From positions 3,224,001 through 3,288,000 of the forward strand of contig NC_089443.1 of NCBI RefSeq assembly GCF_026210795.1: a DNA stretch of 64,000 nt, given 5' to 3'. This document shows positions 46,269 through 58,808 of the stretch, piece by piece. Below the pieces are notes generated by a model, which was given only the letters and a program-made list of their open reading frames with translations, searched no databases and was not told where the DNA came from. The translations under genes were made by a program, and so were the position numbers. Each line of letters opens with the position of its first letter. The stretch's first letter is position 1. The DNA comes from Rhizophagus irregularis. Lineage: Eukaryota > Glomeromycota > Glomeromycetes > Glomerales > Glomeraceae.

Positions 46269-49200
46269 TTATAATATATTAAGTTTTTCCGCATAATGTG
46301 GATGTCCCTCTCTAATTTCTGACAAAGTGTTTTCTCTAATTTGTGTGTCTGCAAATAAAGCACAAATAAGTCCTTCCAATTCACCAGTTGTAAAACATAC
46401 AAGCTCGCCATTACGAAATCTGCTCATAATTTTTGCTTGTGATAATTCAAGTATATCTGTCAATTGAAGAAATTTCGTCCAATTTTTTGTGTATTTTTCT
46501 ATCGAATTTACCTGTCAAAAAAAGGTAATATTAGAAATTTAAAGAATGAACTTAATTTTTTAAAATCACGTACCCCTTTTTCATTAAATAAATTTTCTAG
46601 CTGAAATAACATTTTACAAATTAAATTTAATTGTTCTGACTCTACTTCAGATATATCATATAAGTCCTCAACGTAATCTGTCATACATGCTAATACAGAA
46701 TCTATCAATTCGCCTAATACCGTATAATATTCCGTTGGACATAAAACATCCTACAAAGTTATTAGAACTAGAAATTACGTTTTCTTTGAATAAACAATAA
46801 TCAAACTTGACTATTTACCTTCCAAATTTTAGATAAATGATTCATTGTATACAAAATTTGATTCATTGCACTTTGACATGCTTCAAATCTATCATCGTCT
46901 GCAATCTGTTGTACCCCATTCATTTCATCCAGAATTTCTTTAAGAACGCCTTTTTGTTTATCCTAAATAATGAAGAAATATTGAAATATTCTAAGAATTA
47001 AGTCAACAATTAAGAATTTGAATTTGAATTATCTATAACTTACAATTTGATTATCATACCATTCTTTACCTAATTCGCGTAATTCTTCAATGGTCTCGTT
47101 ATATGAAATTTTACCTTTAATATCATCAGCTTGTTCAGAATCAAATGATAAACTATTTATGAATTGACTTTGCACAACTAGAAGCTGGTTTGCAAGCCAT
47201 ATACAATCATTCCTAAATAACATAGCTAAGGCAGGCACATTACTAAATGTGTTATAATGAAAAACTGGCATAATGGCACGATATAAATCAAAAAAATCAA
47301 GAGTTGCTTGATAAAGACGCACTCCGCTAATTATTATATTGTATAAACGTTAGTAACTTAATAAATATTAAAGTAGAGTACATGCATAATATAATAAACA
47401 AATACCTTTTAGAGTTTAAATTACACGCTTCGTTTAAAGTTTTTATGACCAAATTTATCAGAGGCTTTACTTTATTCGAGATGGAATATCGAACTAATTT
47501 CTTTTTCGTTGTAATCTGTTCACTCTTTATATTTTTATTAATTAAACTTTCACTTTTATTTTGTGGATCATCTGATTCATCCCAACTACCTTCATCCCAT
47601 CCCTCATTCCAATCAACTTCCCAGCCATCATTAGGGATATCATTGTCATTTTGAATGGCAAATATATCCTTCTCCGCCACTTCTTTTTGTTTATTAATTT
47701 CACTAATGTTATTAGACTTAACTCCCTGTTCATCATTAAGAGAATCTTGTTCATTATAATCTAGTTCCGGTTCTTGTTCCTCGATAATCTCGCTCTCGAA
47801 ATTTCCATCTAACATAATATTTCGTCCAAGCTCTAATAACTTATCACGTTTTTTAATCGTGAAATGAACATCAACTTTTGCCACATATGCTCCCAAAGTT
47901 CGTTCTTCTTCTTCCTCTGCATCTCGAGACTGACGCATAAATCCCATTTTGCGCATTTCGGCCTGGAAATCTCTTACATCATGTGCGATTTCATCAAATC
48001 TTTTGAATTCAAACGTTTCCGTAGGAATTACATGTGAAAGGTATTCACTAATAACGACATCACGTAAATCATGCGAAATAAATTTGCCAAAGGTGGAAGC
48101 ATATTGAGTGGCAAGCGGTAATATTATAAATTCTTTGGAAGAAGGATCAAGACCGCCAAATATAAATGTATAAATGAACTTAAATATGGTAATGAGTGGC
48201 GTAAAAACTCTATCTAAGAATAAATATATAATTAATGAAAACGTATAAAATTATTTATTAAATACGACCTTTTTTCTAAAAAAAAATCACCTTTGTTTAT
48301 ATTCTTAACATTCGAATTTGGCCCAATAACCAAACGAGCCTTGATATTATCATCAACCTCTATGGAAGCATCCCATGATTCGCGATGTTTCAATAAAGGT
48401 ACAATTAAATACTTCATTACATTCTTTTTTAATCTCGATAATTGCATATTAATTGAATCGATCTCATTAAGGGAAATAAACACTGATGTTAAGAGCGCTG
48501 TGGCGTTTGCTCCTAATTGATTCACGAGAAACAAAAGATTTTAACTTCGTTATATATGAAACAAGTAAATTTTTAAAAAGTTGTACTTACCTTCTATAGA
48601 AGACAATACGGTAAGACTAAATCCCTCCTCATCATCAACTTTCTTGAAAGAAATTGATTGCGTTAATAAATTATCAAGGGTTTGATCCAATGACTCTTTC
48701 ATAATGGATAATTGGGACTAACAATTTCAAAATATAACCAAACAAATAAATTATATTTTTACAAATAGTATCAAATTACTGATCATCGGCTACTCGTAAC
48801 AAACCTTCAGCTTATCAAAAATTTGAATTTTGCGCTCAGTTGTTATAGGAGGTGATTCTAACAAACTATCCTAAAGAAAATATGTATTAATTTTGAAAAT
48901 ATAATATAATACATAATAGCACCTATAGTCATTTCATACCATATATGTGATAGTACCAGAAGCTTCCTCAATACGACCTTGTGCTAAGTATTCTTGAAAT
49001 CTTTTTACACAATTTTGTATCTTATCAATTGTAAACAAAATGTAGTTATTTATAATATAACCTGCAGCAATAAATAATCATTTTATTATATAAAGTACCT
49101 CATTTAAATATTCTAAAGCGTCCACCACTGATTTGGTATCCTTAACTTCCTGCATCACCATCCTATTCTCTTGTAATGCACTAACAAGTTTTGGTTTCAT

Positions 49201-49696
49201 CCCAGTCTGTACTTAAAATAAAAAAAAAATTTAAAGACTAACATCCTGCTTAAAATTTTATAATTTATTTAAATAATAACCTCAGAATGATTTACTCCTC
49301 GAGAAACAATATCTAGTTCCATAAACAATGTATCAATCTTATCTCGCAATGAAATGGAATTATTATATAACTTAATAAAAGCATCTTGACGATCAAGAAT
49401 TATTTGTAAAATTTCCGTCTAAAATAAATATACAAAGAAAATCAATTCCGTGAATAACGAACAAAAAAATAAATATCAGTAGTATAAAAGACTTATCGAA
49501 CCTTTACACTTTGAATCTTCAAATCAATCTGTTGAATACAAGAAAAAGCTGTTTCTTTGTCAGCGGAAGAGGTCGCTAACAACGTATTCTGTTTGTCTTT
49601 AGCAGAATCAGTAAAGTCATTTTCTCGATTTCTCTCTAATATAGCTGATATAAAAGTTCCCGGAAGCGCTACTGCACTAACGGGTAATGGTGGCAT
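46269..49696 (-). CDS. ZW10/Dsl1 vesicle-tether subunit
   Basis: Many short exons from the ATG at 49696 (MPPLPVSAVALPGTFISAIL) to the stop at 46269. N-terminal coiled-coil exons (ALEYLNEIQNCVKRFQEYLA, RIEEASGTITYMDSLLESPP) match the ZW10 N-domain. The middle has VDVHFTIKKRDKLLELGRNI. The C-terminus has DYVEDLYDISEVESEQLNLI, WTKFLQLTDILELSQAKIMS and RFRNGELVCFTTGELEGLIC with ALFADTQIRENTL, the conserved ZW10 end. The protein tethers COPI vesicles at the ER with Tip20/RINT1 and Sec39/NAG; animal ZW10 also acts at kinetochores. An acidic tract around 47,640-47,560 with GWEVDWNEGWDEGSW resembles the Trp-rich COPI-binding lasso of yeast Dsl1. Confidence 0.85.
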
Positions 49697-50061
49697 TCTG
49701 TAGCTTGTTAGAGCAAATTACTAATTTATTTCTAAAATATACACTTCTTGTTAGGTTCCTTTTCCTTACCTTTGATAACGTAACTTTTCTAATCTTAGCC
49801 AGAATTATAAATTTAGTATCATGAATCATGATTTAACTGCTAAATATGTCACCGGCACGTGATCATGAAAAAAATGTAAATGAAGGTGAATTAATTTTTA
49901 TACATATGTAAATAAAATTTTTTATATAATAAATAATCAAAACTTCTTTTTTCAAATATATTATTAAATCTATACAGATCAATTTTCATATAGATAAATT
50001 TATAGAAAAATTGTAAAATTGTATTTTTCATAATACTGATTTCCAAATTTTTTTGTTTATT
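49697..50061. other. Intergenic region upstream of ZW10
   Basis: The stretch between the ZW10 start and the outer transposon. ATTATAAATTTAGTATC and CACCGGCACGTGATCATG (49,851-49,868, with an E-box-like CACGTG) are possible promoter words on the minus strand. No gene. Confidence 0.4.
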
Positions 50062-50233
50062 TATCTGTTAGGCTGGACCAATTGGATAATGTGTTTAACG
50101 TAACATCTTGGCCAAAATTTAGAGGGGGGGAGAGGTAAATAATCAACACCAAATTTTGAACACCATATAAAAAATTTTGATGGCTAGTATAAGTATAAAA
50201 AAAAATAATTTTAAATTTATAAAAATGTAAATA

Positions 50234-51157
50234 CACTACCTAGACAAAAGTAGCAGACCTTTTATTTTTGTTAATTACTCAAAATTATACATAATAATAA
50301 TACTTGAAATTTTAATATGTGATAACATAGACTCTAAGGAACATATATTCAAAATTTCATAATTCTAACATTCATGCAACTATATTAATTAAAGAAACTT
50401 ATAAAGGGAAATATTGACGATTATCTATAAAATTAAATAAATAGTCTGTTATTGCCTATTTATTTAGAATTTTGCATAATATTAATAACAGAAATTTTAA
50501 TATGTAATAATACAGAATTTTGATTAATATATATACATTAAATTTCTTTATCTAGTTTTTGTTTTTATATGAATTATATAAAAAATTGAAAGAAAATTTA
50601 ATTTTTAAAAACAGCAATACTGTATTTTCACATTCTCAAAATTTTACATAATAAAATACTTTAATTTATATATTGTTTGAAAGTTACAGTTCTGGAGAAT
50701 AAATATTATATATAAATTTTTATAATTTATCTTTCAAATTAACAATTAACATCTTAAAAAATAAAAATCATTCACTTTTTTTTAATTTGACAATCATCAA
50801 GAATTTTTAATTTTTTTAATAAATACAGCTGTATGAAAATTAAAAGCATGAAAATTTGACTCTATGTTCTTTAAAGTCTATATTATTACATATTAAAATT
50901 TCAAGCATTATTATTTTATGTAATTTTAAGTAATTAACAAAAATAGAGGGTCCACTATTTTTGTCTAAGTAATGTAACAATTACTAAGCTTCTTTTTTTA
51001 ATTAATATAGCTGTGTGAAAGTTAGAAGTGTGAAATTTTAAATATATATTCTTTGGAATTTACGTTATCACATATTAAAATTTCAAGTATTATTATTATG
51101 TACAATTTTGAGTAATTGACAAAAATAGAAGATCCTCTAACTTTTGTCTAGGTAATG
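50234..51157. mobile_element. Foldback mariner-like MITE
   Basis: TA at 50,232-50,233 and 51,158-51,159 flanks ends CACTACCTAGACAAAAGTAG and, inverted, CATTACCTAGACAAAAGTTA. Both arms contain two tandem units, each with TTAATTACTCAAAATTATAC and CTTGAAATTTTAATATGTGA phrases. A second inner end-like copy, CATTACTTAGACAAAAATAG inverted, lies at about 50,960-50,980, so the arms grew by duplication. Non-coding. It is inserted near the left end of the outer transposon. Confidence 0.8.
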
Positions 51158-51304
51158 TATTTGTATTATTTATATTTGTAATTGAATAAATACTTAAAAG
51201 AAAATTGGTAAATTTATTTGCATTGCAGATTCGTAAAATTATATTATTTAGTTTGATTTATGGTTTACATTAATATTACAATAAAATATTTATTGGTTAT
51301 GCTT

Positions 51305-54300
51305 TCATTTTTTAGTTTGTATTGGCATTTGACAAAAAAAATCCAGCCCTTTATCTTGGCAACCTGCATATAAAGAGATTATTGATTTATATTTTTCCAT
51401 TAGTGAATTCAGCTTGTCCTGTAAATCATCTGTTGATCCACAATGGTAGCACCAATCAGAATGGACTTTTCGACAAGAATAGTAAGTAAATTCCATTGGT
51501 GTTTTACAACAAATTTTCTCCTGAACAAACACTTTATCAAACAAGTTGTGATCCTGTAAAAAAATGGTAGATCCACATGTATAAGGCCAGTTCTCTATAG
51601 CATGTTGAATCTCAAGACCATCTTGTTCAATAAGCTGCCTCCCACTAAATAAGTAACGTACCTTTGAACATTCATTACAAGTTATGAATTTACGAACCTT
51701 GGTATTAATATACAATCCTGATGGTCCTCTTTCCGTACCAGTAGCAGCAATTTTTTTAGATGGTTGATGCTCATCAGTCATAGGTTTATTAATTATTATA
51801 CACCATAGAAAAATTGGCATAATGATCAGAATCATAAGCTATATATTATTAGTTTAATATTCTGATTTGGTAATATTGAAATCAAATTGAATCGTACCTG
51901 CTGGCGTTAGGTCTGGAAGAAAATCAAGAGATTCAAAAACTTCTTGTAGTGTTCGTGGCATAGTACAAATTTCACATTCAATGTTGCCACAGTTTTTTAT
52001 CTACCAAAACAATGTATTTTATACTACTCAAGTTAATGAATTTTAATAAATTGATGTTAATTAAAACTAAAATCAAATTATTGTAAATTTTGAATTCATA
52101 AACCTATAAATACATACTTGAAATGAATAAGTCCAAATTTAGCAATGTGTTTGAATAAAGTTTTGTAAATCAGAATGTTGCTGAAGTATTAATTGTGTAG
52201 TCTCATCATAACGCAAAGTTGAATCAATTGAAATAATTGCCTACAATAAAAGATTATAATAAGCTATTTGAGTTTAACAAAAAAATTATTTAATTCTAAA
52301 ATTACCTCAAAAAATCGTGCAATTTCTTCATCATCTGCAAGACTTTTACATATAAAATTTTTGTTATCTAATACCAATCTTTCTGTTCACCTATTTAGAA
52401 GCTGCTGAATAGATTTAATTGAATTTCTAAGTTCACTTTCTAATTGTGAATTGTTTTTAGCAACTAAACGAATTTCTTCTAGTGTATTTTTTCTAGAAAA
52501 CAAATCTTCCATTTCGTTACTCATCAGATCTCTAAGGAGAGCCACGTCTTGTAAACCAAGATTTTAAAATTGACATTATTCTTTCAGCTGAATTTGTCCA
52601 ACTTTCTACGCTGCAATGTTTCTCATTGCTATTAACATATCAAAATTACCACGAATAAACAAACACAGAAGAGACACTTGAACAGATCCATAGGTTATTC
52701 GATGGTCAGGCCCTCTATCAGTATAAAGATCATACATGATAGGTGGAATTTCAGTAGAATTAAGATAGTGATCAGAAAGTATAGAAAAGAATTCTGTGGA
52801 ATGGCGAATTCCAGAACTAGGTTTAAAAACTGTGTTTTTGTATGAAGTATAGACTTTTCCATGGTAAAATAATTCTGAAATAGAGGCAGGTATCTTACAT
52901 AAAAGTATTACTGAAGGTATCAAGGATAATTTTGTAAAGTCATGATCACTTGCTGCCAAAATTGTGTTATCAGGTATCAATGATTTCCTATTACGAACTC
53001 CAGTTGAGATAGCAACTTCTTCACCAATTACTACTTTGTACTTGTCATCAGCACAAATAAACACTGTGTACTTTCAATACTTAATAGCAAATTCACGTAA
53101 ATAACGAAAATATCCAGCACAATAATGACTGTCTGGATGATCTTTTCTTAACAGACGTGCTTGAACTTTATATCTGATATTAAATCTTCCAGTATAATTA
53201 ATTACTGAATGTGCTAGAGTATTTTTTGGAGTGAATTGAACACGAATCCACTCATCACTAGGAATGTTCGGTTTGCTCGAAGAAGAGGATTTCCAAGCCT
53301 GGTTTGCAATCGGGATATTATTGATTCTCGCAAATCTCTAATTGACAGAACTATTGGTATATAAAGAGTAGAACCATGACGCCTATCATCTACAGCAGGT
53401 GTATTCTACATAAATTAAACATTAATAGAAATATGCTATTAGTGTGTATGTAATAAAGTTGTAATTTAATTTGAATTACCTCATTAAAGTAAGAATCAAC
53501 TTCTTCCCAAAAAATATCAAATGATGTTCCTTTGAATCCATTATTAATTCTTAAGTCCACTGTAATATTAGAATCCTGTAGTGTTAATATCCATCAGAGT
53601 CTTTCATCTAATTCTTTTGTGATATTATTTGGTGCTATTGTTGCATCACCAGTTAAATCATGATATAAATTACGCAATAAAACTGGAGTAACTTTAGCAA
53701 CTAACGAATATTAAAAATAAAATGTTTACATTAAAAAATGATGAAAATGATGGACATATTGATTGAGTTGTTGGCTAAATTTACCCTTTCAAGCATATTT
53801 TTTCACATTTGACGTGTAAAATAATGAGGTATAAGGTCTTGTATAAATAATAATGTTTGTGCATTTTGTGTTTCTGTACGATCATTAACTTCAATTGGTA
53901 TTTTCCATATAAAAGTTGTAGTTCCAAGATAATTACCAGCATGATACTGATAAAAACCTATTGGGAATATCAATTCTAAATTCTTTATAAACCGATACCT
54001 TTTCATTCCTGGTTCTGGAAGATATCTTTCAATATTAATATATTTATAATTCTCCAAATTTGAAATCACAAAATTTAAGTCATCATAGATAGAATCTGAT
54101 TGGTTACAAGCTTCAATAATTTTAACCATAATATTTTCTATCCCATTCTATGCTGGTTCTAATGATTTATGTAATTTATTCATTGAATTATTGACTTGTT
54201 CAAGATAAACCATATATTTTTTAACCATTTCTATTAGCTTATACAAATCTTCTATTAATAAAGCTCAAAGAGTATCTTGTGTCCAAGGTTGTGCAAGGCT

Positions 54301-54975
54301 AAGTTTAAAAGACTTTATTAGCTTATCCAATTTTTCATGTGAAACTTCTTCATATTTATGATGTGTAATAGAATAATATTGATTATAACTTTGATTTTGT
54401 TCATACGTTAACAATTCTGTAAATAAATTTGGCAAATAGCACGCACGTTTGGCAAATTTCTTAAGATGTGGATCAATATACCACAAAGGTTTTGCTAGTC
54501 TTTCAATACATTTTACACCTACTGATAAATGTAATCCACCAGTCCAACCAACTTTTTTATTTTCAAAAAGAATGATTATTTCATTATATAGAAGATCATT
54601 TTGTGTAACTTGGGGTTGCTCTTGATTTGGTAATTTTAGTTGTAATGCATTTTGCATTATAAGATCTAATGCATTTCTTCTAGATGCAACTGAATGATTT
54701 GCTAATGAACAAATTTTAAACCTTAATTCCGTAAATTTAAATCCTTGAATCATTTCTGTTATAAGATCATCTGAGTTTTTAATATAAACCCATGAAGATT
54801 TTTCATCCACCTGGCAATATATTTCAAAATTTTTTTGTCTATATGCATCTAGTGTAATTTTATGAAAAAGGCTCTCAAAATAATAATCATCAACTTTTAT
54901 AAGATTTAGTTTAACAATATCTTCAACACCTTCTTTGACTGTGACAATTAAACATATGTTTTAAAATGTAAGAAA
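51305..54975 (-). pseudogene. Outer-element DDE-like transposase, decayed
   Basis: Minus-strand blocks in order: ESLFHKITLDAYRQKNFEIY and SSWVYIKNSDDLITEMIQGF (54,870-54,720), VGWTGGLHLSVGVKCIERLA (~54,550), then FICADDKYKVVIGEEVAIST (53,062-53,003), ASDHDFTKLSLIPSVILLCK, PIMYDLYTDRGPDHRITYGS (52,750-52,690), NLGLQ (~52,560) and a C-terminal zinc region CNECSKVRYLFSG ... WPYTCGS ... YYSCRKVHSDWCYHCGS. CADDK, TDRGPDHR and the region of the missing NPxER are the likely catalytic Asp, Asp and Glu sites. The family is abundant in AM fungi and in some marine invertebrates. Several stops and frame changes break it. Superfamily unassigned. Confidence 0.7.
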
Positions 54976-55759
54976 AAGTTTACTCAACATCACTGTGCAG
55001 TATGTGCAATTTTTAATTTTAATATGTGTAAATGTTAAAATTCCGAATGTTTAAATTCTAAAAATGGAAAATTAATAGTACAAATATACCTAAAAATAGA
55101 ATTTTATATACTGTTGATTTTCTTCTCAAATTCGGCTATTAGATAGGAGAAGTTATGTTAAACAAGGACCCCGCTTACTTCTAATAGAGGTGTCCAAAAA
55201 TATAAGGTAAAATTTATAATAATTTATTAATATATGTCTCTTAATAGTATAAGGTAAAATCATATATAAATTAAAAAAAGGTTTCTGATATTATAAGGTA
55301 AAATTAGAATAGATTACTGGACGTGTAAGGTAAATTTACATACAAAGTTTTCTAGGTTTCTAGTTTCACAAGGTAAGATTAGTGGTCTGATCCTATTTTT
55401 AAAGAGTCATCCGGATTCAATCCAAATCTTTACAGCCAATCCGGATGATGATCCGGATCAATGGATTCATCCTTTATTTAGGATCCATCCGAATTAATCC
55501 CATCTGATTTTAAGGATTCATCCTTTATTTCGGATCTATTCGGATGTATCCTAATCCGAAATTTAACGGATGATCCGTATAAATGAATTTATTAATTAAT
55601 TACTTCTATTATATAAAGTTTTCAAGTTTTAAACAAATAAATAATAAAATTGTTAATATTTATAATATAATTGAATTCATTGAATTAAAGAAATAGTAAA
55701 ATATTTTATTAGACTAACAAGAAAAAATACATTATGAAACTTAATGAAAAATTTATTCT

Positions 55760-58378
55760 AATTAAATTTCCCGAGTTTCGCCATCCCATTCTTTTGCAAA
55801 AACTTCCATTGAACGAATATTTCTTTTTAAAAATAACATTTGTCCTACCAAATTTGTATCCAATTCACTGGTAAAAAAATGGTCTATCCTACACATATCC
55901 TACACATATCTTACATATATCGGGTACTCAAAATGTAGAAAATCATACACAAATAATACACATATCATATACATATCGGGTACTTATATATATAGTATAC
56001 CTATCAGGTACCTGATATATGTATGATATATATATTAGTACCCGATATGTGTATGATATGTGTATTATTTGTGTATGATTTTCTACATTTTAAGTACCCA
56101 ATATGTGTAAGATATGTGTAGGATAAATCATTTTTTTACCAGTGCAAACGCGTTCTTTTTACTGTAACTAGATTACTAGCATGCGAGAATAGTCTTTCAT
56201 TTGACACGAAAGTCGCAGGAATTCCAAGATATTTGCGGGCAATTTGTGATAATTTTGGAAAAATTTTTGCACGAATTCGCCACCAATCTAGTGGATTTTC
56301 CTCCTCCAATGCAACCGGCATTGCTAAATAATTACTGACTTCATCAGTGGCTGCAAGTGATTTATCTTTTTTACTTTTAGTTTGACGGCGTTGACGGTAT
56401 CCTTTCTGTGAGCGCAATGATGATTCTGCATCTGAAGAAGGCATGGTTACATTTGATGGCTCTAATGCAGGTGAGTGCGGTGTTGAGTTATTGGATTCCA
56501 TTTCATTAAACTCATCACGAAGCTTTCGAATTATTTTTTCCTTTTCATCATCTAATACAAAATCCATTTCTTTATAACGAGGATCTAGTAAAGAAGCCAT
56601 TAATCCTGCATCATGATGAATATTCCAGTAATAAAGCAAGGCATTGTATATATTATTTTTTACTTTTTCTATAGCTCCCTCAGTATTTAACGGATCTTTA
56701 ATAGAAATCTTCTTTTTAGTAATATTACTTATAATTTCTTCATTATCGTTTTCTACATCTAAAATATCTTCTTCAAATACAGTATCCTCATTATAATAAT
56801 CAATATCATTATCATTTGTATTATCCAATGGTGCTAAATTGAAAATAAGTTCATTAATACAAGGTATCATTTTACTGAGAGTTACATAAGTGCCTCCTGA
56901 AAATTCCCGAGTTGCTTCCTCAAATGGTAGTAAAACATCAACTAATTTATCTAATAAATCCCATTCATCCTCAGATAATAAAATTTTTCTTAATTTAATA
57001 CCATCATTTTTGTCCTCTCTACTGGTACTTATATATAAATCAGCTTGAAGTTGAATGATTGCATCCTTGAGATAAAAAAGACGATCCCAAGCGTAAAATG
57101 ATGAATTCCAACGCGTTTGTACATCTTGTACACAACGCATTACATCTTCATATTTTAATTTGCGCTGAACTTCTTCCAATCTTTCTATTTGCTTCTGTGT
57201 TGAAAAAAAATTGATTAATCTCTTTACGCGCGCTATTAAAACTTCCACAGGTGCTAACCCTTTTCCAATTGCTAACTGAATTGTATGCGCAGTACAAGGA
57301 AGTCGTTGAATAACTTCACACTGATTTTTTTTAATTAAAAAGGGAAATGCTGCCTTCATGTTTGAGCCGTTATCAGTAACAATTGCTGTTACACATCCAT
57401 TAAAATCCCATCTTGAAATACATTCATAAAGTAATTCAGCAACAACATTTGCAATATGGGGGAAGGAGCATACTTTATTTCTAATATTACATCCTTAACT
57501 TCAAAATTCGGTGTAATCCACGTTGCAGTGATGCCAATATACCCATGTTTAGCTCTACTAGACCAAAGATCTGTAGTGAGAGATACCGATATGGCAGTTT
57601 CACTTAAAATGTTTTTTAAGTTTTGATTATTGTATCGAAAACTTTTAATTATCATTGTTTTGATTTTTTGTTCTCCAGGTACTACAAATGAAGGATCAAA
57701 TTGTGACATTTTTTCTTTATATGCTGGATTTGTGACGGTAGAAATAGGTTGGTCAGTAAGTAGCATTCATCTAAGGAGAGATTCTTCCCGTTGCTTTTGA
57801 ATATGCTTAGGATGAGGATGATGAGATCGAGCATAATCAGTAATTTTGGTATTTCGCAACTAAGAAAGAACAATTAATTAATATTAAATTTAATATACTT
57901 TAAACATTTGGTGATTTAAATAAAATTTACCCTTTTATAATTATTTTCACCATCATGATTATCTTCGTCAATAATTTGGTGAATATCTCGTAAGTGTGCA
58001 ATAAGATTTCCAGCTGAGCTCCCAGTATTCCGATACACTTGGCCACATCGATTACCATCTTTACTTAAAACGGTACAAATACGAGTTTCCTCTCCTTTTA
58101 TATTAAATCCTTTTTCAAAATACTGTTTTGTAAATGATTGTTTTTTTCTTTTATTTATACCTTGACTTTTTTGACTACCACTTTCGGAGCTTCTTAAACT
58201 AATAAGAAAACCCGTATCTGTTTCTTTATCTTAATAAAAATTGATTAGAAATTGAAAATATTAATTATTGAAGTAATTATTAATCAGCATTACTGACTCC
58301 TTTATCAGCTAAAGAATTTCGTATATTATTATTATCATCGTCCTCAATATGAATATAATCAAATTCGTCTGCCATCAT
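55760..58378 (-). pseudogene. hAT (Ac-like) transposase, nearly intact but interrupted
   Basis: Starts MMADEFDYIHIEDDD (58,378). A BED-type zinc finger follows (CTVLSKDGNRCGQVYRNTGS ... HLRDIH, 58,085-57,985). The catalytic core has SLTTDLWSSRAKHGYIGITA (57,590-57,530), TAIVTDNGSNMKAAF (57,395-57,345), LPCTAHTIQLAIGKGL and VQTRWNSSFYAWDRL. The C-terminal dimerisation motif is PATFVSNERLFSHASNLVTV (56,230-56,165). Catalytic residues are the D of TDLW, the D of TDNGS and the E of SNERLF. One frame slip occurs at a run of Cs near 57,460. A palindromic MITE interrupts the end; the remaining NLVGQMLFLKRNIRSMEVFA continues at 55,850-55,760. Two introns near 58,300 and 57,900 are likely. Confidence 0.85.
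55866..56144. mobile_element. Palindromic MITE inside the hAT transposase
   Basis: Ends are CACTGGTAAAAAAATG and its inverse CATTTTTTTACCAGTG. The 279-base body is a foldback with repeated ATATGTGTATGATAT and GTACCCGATAT words around a TATATATATAG centre. On the transposase strand the first nine bases, CACTGGTAA, read His-Trp-stop, so the MITE end itself terminates the protein ~32 codons early. No clear target duplication. Confidence 0.8.
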
Positions 58379-58808
58379 TGATAATTGATAAATCAAATAA
58401 TAATAATATTCTTGTGTTTATTTGTTATCGTTAGGAAAAATGTCTTTGAAAAAAAAATTTCGACTTCATTTAATTGTCTCGTGAAAATTAAATAAAAAAG
58501 GGAAATAAAAGGGGTAAAGGGTTAAGGGGCTATAAGTCATGATAGTACCTATGGCTCATGAGAAAATTTTCGAAATGGTAAATTAAAAAAAAAAAATTTT
58601 TAAATTTGAAAAAAAAACGAAAAAAAAAAATATTTATCATCCAGATCAGCATCCTAGGATTACCATCCGGATTTATTAACGGATCTATCTGCCTAGAAAT
58701 ATCGGATACGGATATCCGACTCCAATCCGGATTGAAGGATCAATCCGGATTTATCGGATTTAGGATCGGACCACTAGGTAAGATTGTATAACATCCTGTA
58801 TATTAGAT

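Larger units (their letters stand above)
55380..58776. mobile_element. hAT transposon (8-bp duplication GGTAAGAT)
   Basis: GGTAAGAT flanks the element at 55,372-55,379 and 58,777-58,784. Ends are TAGTGGTCTGATCCTA and, inverted, TAGTGGTCCGATCCTA, typical hAT TAG-starting termini. Subterminal regions (55,400-55,580 and 58,640-58,770) are crowded with ATCCGGAT and GGATTCATCC motifs. It carries a near-full-length transposase on the minus strand. Insertion into a subterminal GGTAAAATT-like repeat of the inner element explains the duplication sequence. Confidence 0.9.

Noticed and set aside
36491-49696. Operon-like or functional gene cluster of mitochondrial/ER genes
   Set aside because: Strands alternate and each gene has its own flanks. 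Proximity is worth noting but is not evidence of co-regulation beyond the THG1-MDM10 promoter.
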